Shown: positions 7,092 through 15,493, numbered from the stretch's first letter. The stretch is 24,133 bases of DNA from Bacteroidales bacterium UBA1757 (GCA_002315625.1 DCHH01000055.1:1-24133); one strand, 5' to 3'. The notes: generated by a model not told the origin, from the letters alone. Made by a program: numbers and translations.

Positions 7092-9623
7092 ATGAAATAT
7101 GTGCTGACACTGCTTTTTATGTTCTTCAATCTGTGTGCGCTCGCGCAGATCAGCGGTGTTGTGCAGGATGCCATCAGTGATGAAGCCATAGCGCTGGCAA
7201 ATATCCGATACGAAGATAATTCCTCGGCAGTGATGTCTGATAACGAGGGAAAATTCTCTATTCCTAAGCAAGTTTCGCGAAAACTGAAAATCAGTGCTGT
7301 GGGTTACAAGACGGACTTCATTCTTATCAATAAAGAAACATCTTCGCAGTTAACTATTCGTCTGGAACCGGAGTCTTACGGTCTTTCCGAGGTCAGCGTT
7401 ACAGGAAAAAAGCAACGCTATTCCCGAAGGAATAATCCCGCTGTGGAACTGATGAAGCGCGTCATCAGCCAGAAGGATAAATTCTATATCAGCAACCTCC
7501 CTCACTACGAGTATGAGGATTACAGGAAGGTGATTATTGCCGCAGACGATATTGATGCAGACCAATATCTCCAGGAGAAGAAAAAAGCCAAGTCCTGGTT
7601 CATCAATCAGGTGGAATATTGCACGATGAACGAGAAGTGGATCATTCCTTCGCAAATGGAGGAGTCGGTCACCCGTGTCTCCAAAACCGACAATGCCTTC
7701 CATCGTGAACTCCTCGGCCACCAAAGCTGTGGTATGGCGAACTTTTCCGAGACTTCCGCGGAGTTTATGAACAAGGTTATCGCTGACATTGCGGAGGAGG
7801 TGGACATCTGTAACAGTAATATACGATTACTGCAGCAAAACTTTGTTTCTCCAGTGAGTAACAGCGCTTTATTGTGTTACCACTTCTTTCTTTCTGATAC
7901 CTTATTAATTGATAAAGACGAATGCATTCGCATTGACTTTACCCCGGCAAACAAACAGGATTTCGGCTTTAACGGCAGCCTGTATGTTTGCAACGACTCT
8001 CTGTTAAATATCAAGAGAGTCGAACTTTCCATGCCTTCTGCCACCGCTGTAAACTTCATCAAGAACATCAAGATTGAGCAGGATTACAGATTTGTCAACG
8101 GAAACTTTTGGTCTTTGTCAAACAGCAAGATGATGCTCGGGCTGAACGTCCTGAACATCGCGGATAATATTGCCCTCCTCCTCTCCACCAAACGTGACCG
8201 CTTCGCCTTTGAGGCTTTTTCTGATGAATACACGATTGATAAAGCCGCTGTCAATCTTGAAAACAACGATGTGGCTTTCTGGGAGGACCACCGCAGTATT
8301 CCCTTATCCTCGGCTGAGCAGTCCATCGCCAATTTCACCAAAGGCGTGATGGCGAGAAAAGGAATCAGAATGCTGTTCAAAGTCGGTGAAGTGCTGGTGG
8401 ACGACTATGTAGGTCTTTACCAAAAAGATCCTAAAAAGAATGTCGTGGAATTCGGTCCTGTCAAGAGTATTTTCAGCAGTAACCTGATTGACGGCCCTCG
8501 CGTGCTGTTGGGGGCACGAACGACTCCTGCGCTATTTGACAGAATTTTCCTCCAAGGCTATGCCGCGCACGGTTTCCGAAGTGACAAATGGTATTACTTC
8601 GGACAGTGCACCTATTCATTCAATAAGATTTACAAGCAGCCTTGGGAATTCCCGATGCATCAGCTTTCGGTTTCCACGGAATATGATATCCTCTCTCCTG
8701 CACAGAAGTTTTTGGAGGGAGATAAAAACAGCGTCTTCACCTCCTTCTCGGTAAAGCCGATGAAAAACTTCTATTGGTATCGTCGAAACCAGATAGAATA
8801 TAAAAAGGAATTCAATGAGCACTGGCTGATTTCCAGCGCTTTTAAATTGGAAAACCTGGAACCGGCTACGTCAGCTAATCTTGACGACGGTCTGTTTTTC
8901 CAGCATCCCAATGGCACTACGGCAAAGGAGATCCGGACGACGGAATGGTCACTTTGTGCCCGATATGCCATTGGCGAGAAATATATCTTTACTAAAACAG
9001 GAAGATATCCCATCAACAAGGATGTGACGGTGATCAGCCTCCGCCATTCCGTGGCCATTCCTGGTCTGTTGGGTGGAAAGTATCTATCCAACATGAGCGA
9101 GTTATCCCTCCTTCACAGAACAAACCTTCGTTCCTGGGGTTATTCAGACCTCTACCTTCAGGCTTCCAGCCAGTGGAATAAGGTTCCCTACCCTCTGCTC
9201 ATCATGCCCAAGACGAATCTGAGCTGGTTCACCCGCCATGATTCGCACACCTTCCTGCTGATGGACGACCTTGAGTTTATCACGGACAGGGAACTCGTCT
9301 GTGACCTCTCCTGGTCACCGAACGGAAAGTTCTTCAACCGTATTCCGTTGATCAAGAAACTCAAGCTCCGCGAATTCTTTGCGTTTAGGGGTATGCTGGG
9401 AACACTCACCGACAAAAATAATCCGTATGTCTCCAACGACAATGAGCTGTTTGTATTTCCCACCACAACAAAAATAATAGGTGCAACTCCCTATATGGAA
9501 ATTGTCGCTGGCATCTCCAACATTTTTAAATTTTTTGAAATTGACTATGTGAGACGTCTCAACTTTCACGCAGAGGGAATACACGCCAACGGCATCCGTT
9601 TTGCTTTCAATTTCAATTTTTGA
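7092..9623 (+). CDS. DUF5686 / carboxypeptidase-regulatory-like domain outer-membrane protein
   Basis: The 843-residue protein has a signal peptide (residues 1-18, cleavage at ALA|Q). A CarboxypepD_reg-like beta-sandwich follows at about 20-93: ISGVVQDAISDEAIALANI, a Gly-containing turn, then LTIRLEP. From about 100 onwards the sequence resembles DUF5686, with the family's NPAVELMKRVISQK helix and a YEYEDYRKV strand. The rest is rich in alternating aromatic strands and ends FNFNF, consistent with a beta-barrel inserted through its C-terminal aromatic residue. Such proteins lack a plug-type TonB architecture and their function is not established. It shares the strand and a short gap with the biosynthetic cluster, so it may help place the product in the outer membrane, but it could also be an independent gene. 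Confidence 0.8.
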   Translation: MKYVLTLLFMFFNLCALAQISGVVQDAISDEAIALANIRYEDNSSAVMSDNEGKFSIPKQVSRKLKISAVGYKTDFILINKETSSQLTIRLEPESYGLSEVSVTGKKQRYSRRNNPAVELMKRVISQKDKFYISNLPHYEYEDYRKVIIAADDIDADQYLQEKKKAKSWFINQVEYCTMNEKWIIPSQMEESVTRVSKTDNAFHRELLGHQSCGMANFSETSAEFMNKVIADIAEEVDICNSNIRLLQQNFVSPVSNSALLCYHFFLSDTLLIDKDECIRIDFTPANKQDFGFNGSLYVCNDSLLNIKRVELSMPSATAVNFIKNIKIEQDYRFVNGNFWSLSNSKMMLGLNVLNIADNIALLLSTKRDRFAFEAFSDEYTIDKAAVNLENNDVAFWEDHRSIPLSSAEQSIANFTKGVMARKGIRMLFKVGEVLVDDYVGLYQKDPKKNVVEFGPVKSIFSSNLIDGPRVLLGARTTPALFDRIFLQGYAAHGFRSDKWYYFGQCTYSFNKIYKQPWEFPMHQLSVSTEYDILSPAQKFLEGDKNSVFTSFSVKPMKNFYWYRRNQIEYKKEFNEHWLISSAFKLENLEPATSANLDDGLFFQHPNGTTAKEIRTTEWSLCARYAIGEKYIFTKTGRYPINKDVTVISLRHSVAIPGLLGGKYLSNMSELSLLHRTNLRSWGYSDLYLQASSQWNKVPYPLLIMPKTNLSWFTRHDSHTFLLMDDLEFITDRELVCDLSWSPNGKFFNRIPLIKKLKLREFFAFRGMLGTLTDKNNPYVSNDNELFVFPTTTKIIGATPYMEIVAGISNIFKFFEIDYVRRLNFHAEGIHANGIRFAFNFNF

Positions 9624-9660
9624 TTTTATGCTATCCTAAGTTTTAGTTAAGCGAGGCAAA

Positions 9661-9700
9661 AGTGCATATACACTGTATAATTTGAAATATAAGTGCATAT
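9661..9700. promoter_or_regulatory. Candidate ARG-box-like direct repeats upstream of the arginine operon
   Basis: AGTGCATAT occurs at 9661-9669 and again at 9692-9700, a 31-bp spacing close to three helical turns. The first copy sits in GTGCATATACAC (9662-9673), a 12-bp palindrome with one mismatched pair. A related TTTGCAT follows at 9718-9724, inside the promoter. TGCATA half-sites just upstream of the -33 region of an arginine operon suggest an ArgR operator. The identity of the regulator is inferred; no argR gene lies in the window. Confidence 0.5.
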
Positions 9701-9703
9701 TTC

Positions 9704-9735
9704 TTGTTTATACCATTTTTGCATTGTATATTTGC
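9704..9735 (+). promoter_or_regulatory. Bacteroidetes-type promoter of the arginine operon
   Basis: TATATTTGC at 9727-9735 fits the Bacteroidetes -7 consensus TAnnTTTGC exactly. A TTG at 9704-9706 lies about 20 bp upstream, where a -33 TTG/TTTG element is expected. Transcription would start around 9740, leaving a short leader before ATG 9769. No second promoter this good was seen inside the operon. Confidence 0.65.
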
Positions 9736-9768
9736 AGCATCAAACGACAAAGACTTAACTAAAACAGA

Positions 9769-10347
9769 ATGAATTTTGATGTTATTGTGGCCAACGAGAG
9801 CCACATCGGATATGCACAGACAATCTGTGACGAGATGTTCATTTCTGCCCAGGAGCGCGGAACAGGCATCGCTCGTCGTACCCCCGAATACATCATCGAA
9901 AAGATGTGTGCGGGGAAGGCTGTCATTGCCCTCAGCGAAGAGGGAGAGTTTGCAGGATTCAGTTACATCGAGACCTGGGGCCATCGGCAATTTGTCGCTA
10001 ACTCGGGACTCATCGTTAATCATAAGTTCAGAGGATGCGGACTGGCGAAGCGTGTCAAGCACCGTATCTTCGCCCTCTCTCGAGAACTCTATCCCGAAGC
10101 AAAGATTTTCAGCATTACCACCGGCCCCGCAGTGATGAAGATGAATTACGAACTGGGCTTCCGCCCCGTTCCCTTCGCCGAACTGACGGATGACCCGGAA
10201 TTCTGGAAGGGCTGCCAAGGTTGTACCAACTTTGATATCCTCCAGGCTAAAAAATATAAGATGTGTATCTGCACGGGCCTCCTCTACGACCCCCAGGAAC
10301 ATGTCGCTCTCAAAAAACTCATCGCAAAACATAACCTTACCGATTGA
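9769..10347 (+). CDS. GNAT-family acyltransferase, probable glutamate N-acyl(succinyl)transferase
   Basis: The 192-residue protein has a GNAT fold. The acyl-CoA pyrophosphate-binding motif A is FRGCGLAKRVKH at 87-98, preceded by the beta4 strand GLIVN. It is the first gene of an otherwise complete arginine operon that has no classical argA or argJ, so it should catalyse the first step, transfer of an acyl group (succinyl or acetyl) to glutamate. The succinyl option is favoured by the carbamoyltransferase downstream. The C-terminal part has four cysteines in the pattern CxxC (149, 152) and CxC (166, 168) within GCQGCTNFDIL and KMCICTGLLYDP, which could bind a metal; this is unusual for a GNAT. 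The stop lies 2 bp before argG. Role is from context and fold; acyl donor is not visible in the sequence. Confidence 0.75.
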   Translation: MNFDVIVANESHIGYAQTICDEMFISAQERGTGIARRTPEYIIEKMCAGKAVIALSEEGEFAGFSYIETWGHRQFVANSGLIVNHKFRGCGLAKRVKHRIFALSRELYPEAKIFSITTGPAVMKMNYELGFRPVPFAELTDDPEFWKGCQGCTNFDILQAKKYKMCICTGLLYDPQEHVALKKLIAKHNLTD

Positions 10348-10349
10348 TT

Positions 10350-11549
10350 ATGGCAAAGAAAGTAGTTGTCGCCTTCAGCGGCGGTCTCGATACCAGTTAC
10401 ACCGTGATGTACCTGGCCAAAGAAAAGGGTTACGAAGTTCACGCAGTATGTGCCAATACGGGTGGCTTCAGTGACGAACAGTTAGCACAGAATGAAGAAA
10501 ATGCCTATAAACTGGGCGCAAAACACTATGTTACCCTCGATGTGACGCAGGAATATTATGACAAATCGCTGAAATACATGATTTTCGGCAATGTTCTCCG
10601 TAACAACTGCTATCCCGTCAGCGTAAGCAGTGAACGTATCTTCCAAGCGCTTGCCATTGCCCGCTATGCCCGTGAGATTGGCGCCGATGCCATTGCCCAT
10701 GGCAGTACGGGTGCCGGCAATGACCAGATACGTTTCGACATGACCTTCCTCGTCATGGCTCCTGGAACGGAAATCATCACGCTCACCCGCGATGGCAATC
10801 TGTCGCGTAAGGAAGAGGTGGACTATCTCAATGCCAACGGCTTCTTTGCTGACTTCACGAAATTGAAATACAGCTATAACGTCGGCATCTGGGGCACGAG
10901 CATCTGTGGTGGCGAACTCCTCGACAGCAATCAGGGTCTCCCTGAGAGCGCTTACCTTAAGCACCCCGTCAAGGAAGGTACGGAACTGCTGAAATTGGGC
11001 TTCGAGGCCGGCGAACTGGTTTCGGTAAACGGCGTAGAATACTCGGACCGCATTGCAGCCATCAAGGCCGTTGAAGAAATCGGTGCACAGTACGGCATCG
11101 GTCGTGATTGTCATGTGGGCGACACCATCATCGGCATCAAAGGCCGCGTAGGTTTCGAGGCTGCCGCTCCCATGCTCATTATCGGAGCCCATCGTTTCCT
11201 TGAGAAATATACGCTCTCAAAATGGCAGCAGTATTGGAAGGATCAGGTGGCAAACTGGTATGGAATGTTCCTCCACGAAAGTCAGTATCTCGAACCCGTT
11301 ATGCCAGACATCGAAGCTATGCTCGCTTCCAGCCAGCGTCATGTGAACGGTATCGTGACGCTCGAGCTCCGTCCCCTGGGATTCCAGACCGTGGGCTGCG
11401 ATACTCCCGACGACCTGGTAAAGAACAAACTCGGTGAATATGGCGAAGGCGCCAAGGGCTGGTCATCTGAAGATGCCAAGGGTTTCATCAAGGTTTCCTC
11501 AACGGCTCTCCGTGCTTACTATTTGGCTCATCCTGAAGAAGAAAGGTAG
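10350..11549 (+). CDS. argG: Argininosuccinate synthase
   Basis: The enzyme condenses citrulline and aspartate with ATP to argininosuccinate in the cytoplasm. The 399-residue protein has the N-type ATP pyrophosphatase P-loop AFSGGLDTS at 8-16 and the second family motif GSTGAGNDQIRFD. Length is normal. The longest frame begins at a TTG at 10344 that overlaps the upstream stop, but ATG 10350 gives the expected MAKKVVVAFSGG terminus and leaves a 2-bp gap, so I chose ATG. In this operon its citrulline comes from deacylation of N-acylcitrulline, not from ornithine carbamoyltransferase. Confidence 0.97.
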   Translation: MAKKVVVAFSGGLDTSYTVMYLAKEKGYEVHAVCANTGGFSDEQLAQNEENAYKLGAKHYVTLDVTQEYYDKSLKYMIFGNVLRNNCYPVSVSSERIFQALAIARYAREIGADAIAHGSTGAGNDQIRFDMTFLVMAPGTEIITLTRDGNLSRKEEVDYLNANGFFADFTKLKYSYNVGIWGTSICGGELLDSNQGLPESAYLKHPVKEGTELLKLGFEAGELVSVNGVEYSDRIAAIKAVEEIGAQYGIGRDCHVGDTIIGIKGRVGFEAAAPMLIIGAHRFLEKYTLSKWQQYWKDQVANWYGMFLHESQYLEPVMPDIEAMLASSQRHVNGIVTLELRPLGFQTVGCDTPDDLVKNKLGEYGEGAKGWSSEDAKGFIKVSSTALRAYYLAHPEEER

Positions 11550-11552
11550 CTT

Positions 11553-12518
11553 ATGATCAGAATTGGAATTTTTGGTGCTGCAGGCTATACGGGCGGCGAA
11601 CTGATTCGTTTGCTCCTGAACCACCCGGAGGCAGAGATTGCCTTTGCCCACAGCGAATCAAACGCAGGAAATCTGGTGAGCGATGTCCACGAGGGGCTCG
11701 TCGGCGAGACCAGTCTGTGCTTCACCGATCTCATCTCCTTTGAGGCTGTCGATGTGGTCTTCTTCTGTTTCGGTCATGGCAAAAGCGCGGCTTTTCTCCA
11801 GGAGCACTCTATTCCGGAAGGCGTGAAAATCATTGACCTGGCTCAGGACTTCCGCATTGCGGGCGCACACGATTTCATCTATGGTCTCCCCGAGACGCAC
11901 CGCGAGCAGATAGCCACGGCACAGCATCTCGCCAATCCCGGATGTTTTGCCACCTGTATCCAGTTGGCAGTCCTTCCCGCCCTCAAAGCGGGCATCATAG
12001 CCGGCGACATCCATATCAATGGTATTACAGGTTCCACGGGAGCTGGGCAGAAACCCGGTGCAACGACGCATTTCTCCTGGCGCAACGATAACATCTCGGT
12101 CTATAAGACTTTCAACCACCAGCATCTCCTCGAAATCAACCAGACGGTTCACGAGCTCCAGCCGGAATACGACGGAAGATTGTTCTTCATTCCGCAGCGA
12201 GGCTGTTTCTCCCGCGGTATCTTCGTCACCGCCTATGCGCAGTGTACAACGCCACTGGAGGATATCCAGCAGATTTATACAGACTATTATTGCGATGCTG
12301 CCTTTACGCATGTAGTCAGGAAAAGTCCTGATCTCAAACAGGTTACAGGGACAAATAAGGCTGTTGTATATGTCGAGCGCCATGAAGATCAGCTCCTGAT
12401 GATCTGCTGCATCGACAATCTTCTCAAAGGTGCCGTCGGCCAGGCTGTCCAGAATATGAACCTGATGTTTGGCCTGGACGAAAACACCGGACTTCGTCTC
12501 AAAGCCACCGCATTTTAG
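11553..12518 (+). CDS. argC: N-acyl-gamma-glutamyl-phosphate reductase
   Basis: The enzyme makes N-acylglutamate semialdehyde from the acyl phosphate using NADPH. The 321-residue protein has the nucleotide-binding GAAGYTG at 8-14. The catalytic cysteine is Cys131 in NPGCFATCIQL and the substrate-binding HQHLLEI lies at 189-195. The segment that in E. coli ArgC reads FTPH is FIPQRG at 212-217, so Gln215 occupies the position of that His; see findings. It lies 3 bp after argG and is followed by a 41-bp gap before argD that contains short repeats. The acyl group is probably succinyl, judged from ArgF'. Confidence 0.93.
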   Translation: MIRIGIFGAAGYTGGELIRLLLNHPEAEIAFAHSESNAGNLVSDVHEGLVGETSLCFTDLISFEAVDVVFFCFGHGKSAAFLQEHSIPEGVKIIDLAQDFRIAGAHDFIYGLPETHREQIATAQHLANPGCFATCIQLAVLPALKAGIIAGDIHINGITGSTGAGQKPGATTHFSWRNDNISVYKTFNHQHLLEINQTVHELQPEYDGRLFFIPQRGCFSRGIFVTAYAQCTTPLEDIQQIYTDYYCDAAFTHVVRKSPDLKQVTGTNKAVVYVERHEDQLLMICCIDNLLKGAVGQAVQNMNLMFGLDENTGLRLKATAF

Positions 12519-12529
12519 TATTTAACCTC

Positions 12530-12559
12530 TTGAACCTTTTTGAACCTATAAACTCCTCT
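12530..12559 (+). repeat. Short direct repeats in the argC-argD gap
   Basis: TTGAACCT is repeated at 12530-12537 and 12539-12546, followed by ATAAACTCC. The element resembles the AACCT/ATAAACC repeats before argB and argH in the same operon. It is in frame with argD and could be read from the TTG at 12530, but ATG 12560 is the better start. Confidence 0.5.
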
Positions 12560-13708
12560 ATGAACTTATACGACGTATATCCTCTTTTCCCCATCAATAT
12601 CGTTAAAGGTTCGGGATGCAGCGTATGGGATGATCTCGGCAACGAATACCTCGACCTCTACGGCGGGCATGCTGTTATCTCCATCGGTCACAGCCATCCG
12701 CACTATGTCGACATGCTGTCGCAACAACTGCAGACTTTGAGCTTCTATAGTAACTCCGTGATTAACAAGCTGCAAGGACGGGTCGCACAGCGTCTCGGAA
12801 AACTCAGCGGCTATGAGGACTATCAGCTTTTCCTCGTCAATTCGGGTGCTGAAGCCAATGAAAATGCGCTGAAACTGGCTTCGTTTCACAACGGACGAAC
12901 CCGGATTCTGAGTGCGGAGAAGGCTTTCCACGGACGAACAAGTCTCGCTGTCGAGGCAACGCATAATCCGAAGATTATCGCACCCGTCAATGCCAATGGT
13001 CATGTTACCTATCTTCCCCTGAACGACCTTGCGCCCTGGGAGTCAGAACTGGCGAAGGGCGATGTGGCAGCCGTCATCATCGAGTGTATCCAGGGTGTCG
13101 GCGGCATCCGGATAGCAACGGCAGAATTTGCCCAGGGACTGGCTGCCCTCTGCAAGACTCATGGCACTGTCCTGATCTGCGATGAAATTCAGTGTGGCTA
13201 CGGTCGCAGCGGAAAATTTTTCGCGCATCAGTGGCTCGGCATTCGTCCGGACATCATTACTGTGGCAAAAGGCATCGGTAACGGTTTCCCGATGAGCGGC
13301 GTGCTGATTTCCCCCCAGATAGAACCGGTCTATGGCCAGCTCGGCACTACCTTCGGCGGAAACCATCTCGCCTGCGCAGCAGCTTTGGCCGTCCTCGATG
13401 TCATCGAAGATGAACAGTTGATAAAAAACGCAGAAATCGTTGGAAGCCATCTTCTTACAGAGTTAAAGGCACTTCAGGCTGAATGTCCTCTCATCGTCGA
13501 TGTCCGCGGTCGTGGTCTCATGATTGGCATCGAACTCAACCAGCCTTACAAGGAAATCCGTTCGCGCCTCCTTATGGAGCACCACTGCTTCACCGGCTGC
13601 TCAGGAACAAACACCTTGCGACTCCTTCCCCCACTTTGCCTTACCATTGCACAGGCCGACGACTTCCTCGCCCGATTGAAAAATACATTAACAAAAAACA
13701 GTTTATGA
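12560..13708 (+). CDS. argD: N-acylornithine aminotransferase (class III, PLP)
   Basis: The enzyme converts N-acylglutamate semialdehyde and glutamate to N-acylornithine and 2-oxoglutarate. From ATG 12560 the protein has 382 residues with the class III aminotransferase signatures: FLVNSGAEANE at 91-101 for the PLP phosphate, CDEIQCGYGR at 207-216 with Asp208 for the pyridine nitrogen, and VAKGIGNGFP with Lys237 as the Schiff-base lysine. A longer reading from TTG 12530 would add ten residues encoded by a repeat and is rejected. The stop overlaps the argF' start by four bases (ATGA), indicating coupling. Such enzymes can also serve in lysine biosynthesis. Confidence 0.95.
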   Translation: MNLYDVYPLFPINIVKGSGCSVWDDLGNEYLDLYGGHAVISIGHSHPHYVDMLSQQLQTLSFYSNSVINKLQGRVAQRLGKLSGYEDYQLFLVNSGAEANENALKLASFHNGRTRILSAEKAFHGRTSLAVEATHNPKIIAPVNANGHVTYLPLNDLAPWESELAKGDVAAVIIECIQGVGGIRIATAEFAQGLAALCKTHGTVLICDEIQCGYGRSGKFFAHQWLGIRPDIITVAKGIGNGFPMSGVLISPQIEPVYGQLGTTFGGNHLACAAALAVLDVIEDEQLIKNAEIVGSHLLTELKALQAECPLIVDVRGRGLMIGIELNQPYKEIRSRLLMEHHCFTGCSGTNTLRLLPPLCLTIAQADDFLARLKNTLTKNSL

Positions 13709-14700
13709 ACAGTTTTCTTCACGTACAAGATATAGGGGACTTGAAACAAGCCCTCACGGAGGCCCGGGAAATCAAGGCCGACCGCTTTAAATACCAGCAT
13801 CTCGGCAATAACAAGACCTTGCTGATGATCTTCTTTAACAATTCGCTGCGTACCCGCCTTTCAACGCAGAAAGCAGCGATGAACCTTGGAATGAATGTCA
13901 TCGTCCTCGATGTCAATGCCGGAGCCTGGAAACTCGAGACGGAACGCGGCGTCATTATGGATGGCGACAAGAGCGAACATCTCCTCGAAGCCATCCCCGT
14001 GATGGCAAGTTACTGCGATATAATCGGCATCCGCTCCTTTGCAGGACTTTCCGACCGTGACTACGACTATGCTGAGACGGTTTATAACCAGTTTCTGAAA
14101 TACAGCGGCAAGCCCATCTTTGCCATGGAGACCGCAACCGTCCATCCCCTCCAGGCCTTTGCCGACCTCCTTACCATCGAGGAACATAAGACGGTGCGCC
14201 GCCCGAAAGTAGTCTTGACCTGGGCTCCACACTGCCGCGCACTGCCCCAGGCCGTTCCCAATTCCTTTGCCGAATGGATGCTGGAAGCCTCAAAACTGGA
14301 GGACGGTGTGGATTTCATCATCACCCATCCCCAAGGCTATGAACTTGATCCACGTTTCACCGAAGGGGCGACGATAGAATATGACCAGCAGAAAGCCCTC
14401 GAAGGTGCGGATTTTGTCTATGCCAAAAACTGGAGTTGCCCGGGAGTCACCGTTCCCGAAGACTATGGCAAAATTATCCTTAACCACGAGAGCGCAGAAG
14501 GCCGTTCCTGGACCATCGACGCAGAACACATGGCCGTGACAAATAACGGCAAATTTATGCACTGTCTCCCCGTCCGCCGTGGTCTCATCGTCACCGACGA
14601 CGTCATCGAAGGTGCCAACAGCCTCGTCATCCCCGAGGCCGCCAACCGCGAAATTTCTGCAACGGTCGTCATCAAACGCATTTTGGAGAGTCTCCAATAA
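13705..14700 (+). CDS. argF': N-succinylornithine carbamoyltransferase
   Basis: The enzyme transfers a carbamoyl group from carbamoyl phosphate to N-acylornithine, giving N-acylcitrulline. The 331-residue protein has the carbamoyl-phosphate motif SLRTRLST (47-54), the Bacteroidetes SOTCase block GAWKLETERGVIMDGDK (73-89) and the C-terminal HCLPVRR. It closely resembles my recollection of the Bacteroides fragilis enzyme, with identical numbering up to residue 90. Residue 90, which sets acyl specificity (Pro in the B. fragilis succinyl enzyme, Glu92 in the Xanthomonas acetyl enzyme), is Ser here. Absence of Glu favours succinyl. ATG 13705 overlaps the argD stop; a longer frame from 13483 merely reads argD out of frame. 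Confidence 0.93.
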   Translation: MNSFLHVQDIGDLKQALTEAREIKADRFKYQHLGNNKTLLMIFFNNSLRTRLSTQKAAMNLGMNVIVLDVNAGAWKLETERGVIMDGDKSEHLLEAIPVMASYCDIIGIRSFAGLSDRDYDYAETVYNQFLKYSGKPIFAMETATVHPLQAFADLLTIEEHKTVRRPKVVLTWAPHCRALPQAVPNSFAEWMLEASKLEDGVDFIITHPQGYELDPRFTEGATIEYDQQKALEGADFVYAKNWSCPGVTVPEDYGKIILNHESAEGRSWTIDAEHMAVTNNGKFMHCLPVRRGLIVTDDVIEGANSLVIPEAANREISATVVIKRILESLQ

Positions 14701-14716
14701 TCCCATAAACCCTATT

Positions 14717-15493
14717 ATGATCAACGTCATAAAGATTGGCGGCAACATCGTTGACAACGATGCTTTGCTCCAGCAGTTTGTCAAAGATTTCGCTGCCGTG
14801 CCAGGGCCCAAGGTCCTCGTTCACGGCGGAGGCGTCATGGCAAGTCGTCTCCAGAAACAGATGGGACTGACGCCGAAGATGATTAACGGACGACGGGTGA
14901 CAGACGAAGCGACACTGCGCATAGTGACCATGGTCTATGGCGGTTGGTGCGGAAAACACATTACCTCCCTCCTCCAGGCTGAAAGCTGCAATGCTATAAG
15001 CCTCTCGGGCTGCGACGGCAATGTCATCTGCGGCAGCAAACGTCCCGCCGAACCTGTCGATTACGGTTTTGCCGGAGATCTTAACGAAAAAAGTGTCAAC
15101 GCTGATTTCCTCCTCGTTCTTTTGAACCAAGGCATTACACCCGTCATCAATGCCATTACCCATGACAAAAATGGTAATCTCCTGAATACCAATGCAGACA
15201 CCATCGCTTCAACAGTTGCTGTAGCCTTGGCACAGAAAACTCCGACGGAACTCACTTTCTGTTTCGAGAAGGACGGCGTGCTCTACGATATGGAGGACGA
15301 CTCCAGTGTCATCGCAAAGATTACTCCCGCCGATTTCGAGCTTCTCAAAGCCGAGGGCCGCGTGGCTGACGGAATGCTCCCGAAACTCACCAACGCTTTC
15401 ACCGCCATCAACCAGGGTGTCTCATCTGTAATCATCAAACATGCACGAAACATTAATCTCTCCTACGGAACTGTGATATGTTCTCACTCTTAA
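14717..15493 (+). CDS. argB: N-acylglutamate kinase
   Basis: The enzyme phosphorylates the gamma-carboxylate of N-acylglutamate with ATP. The 258-residue protein is an amino acid kinase fold with VIKIGGNIVDN at 4-14, VHGGGVMAS at 35-43 and the substrate-binding NTNADTIAS at 157-165. The short length without an N-terminal extension suggests the arginine-insensitive class, since feedback-inhibited kinases usually have an extra N-terminal helix; that is inference from length. ATG 14717 is chosen because a longer frame from 14579 only overlaps argF'. The 16-bp gap upstream contains CCATAAACCC. The 3' end overlaps argE by 16 bases. Confidence 0.93.
   Translation: MINVIKIGGNIVDNDALLQQFVKDFAAVPGPKVLVHGGGVMASRLQKQMGLTPKMINGRRVTDEATLRIVTMVYGGWCGKHITSLLQAESCNAISLSGCDGNVICGSKRPAEPVDYGFAGDLNEKSVNADFLLVLLNQGITPVINAITHDKNGNLLNTNADTIASTVAVALAQKTPTELTFCFEKDGVLYDMEDDSSVIAKITPADFELLKAEGRVADGMLPKLTNAFTAINQGVSSVIIKHARNINLSYGTVICSHS

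Noticed and set aside
9643..10332. Long minus-strand open frame of 229 residues opposite the GNAT gene
   Set aside because: It has no recognisable motif, and the opposite strand has a clear GNAT fold in an operon; it also runs across the arginine promoter.
10482..11192. Minus-strand open frame of 236 residues inside argG
   Set aside because: argG motifs are unambiguous on the + strand; the frame is a by-product of codon bias.
11658..12383. Minus-strand open frame of 241 residues inside argC
   Set aside because: It lies wholly within argC, whose catalytic motifs are on the + strand.
13483..13704. N-terminal extension of the argF' frame upstream of ATG 13705
   Set aside because: It reads argD out of frame and the Arg/Pro/Ser-rich sequence resembles no carbamoyltransferase; ATG 13705 matches the family start.
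14579..14716. N-terminal extension of the argB frame
   Set aside because: It reads argF' out of frame and is Ser/Pro-rich; ATG 14717 gives the expected kinase N-terminus.
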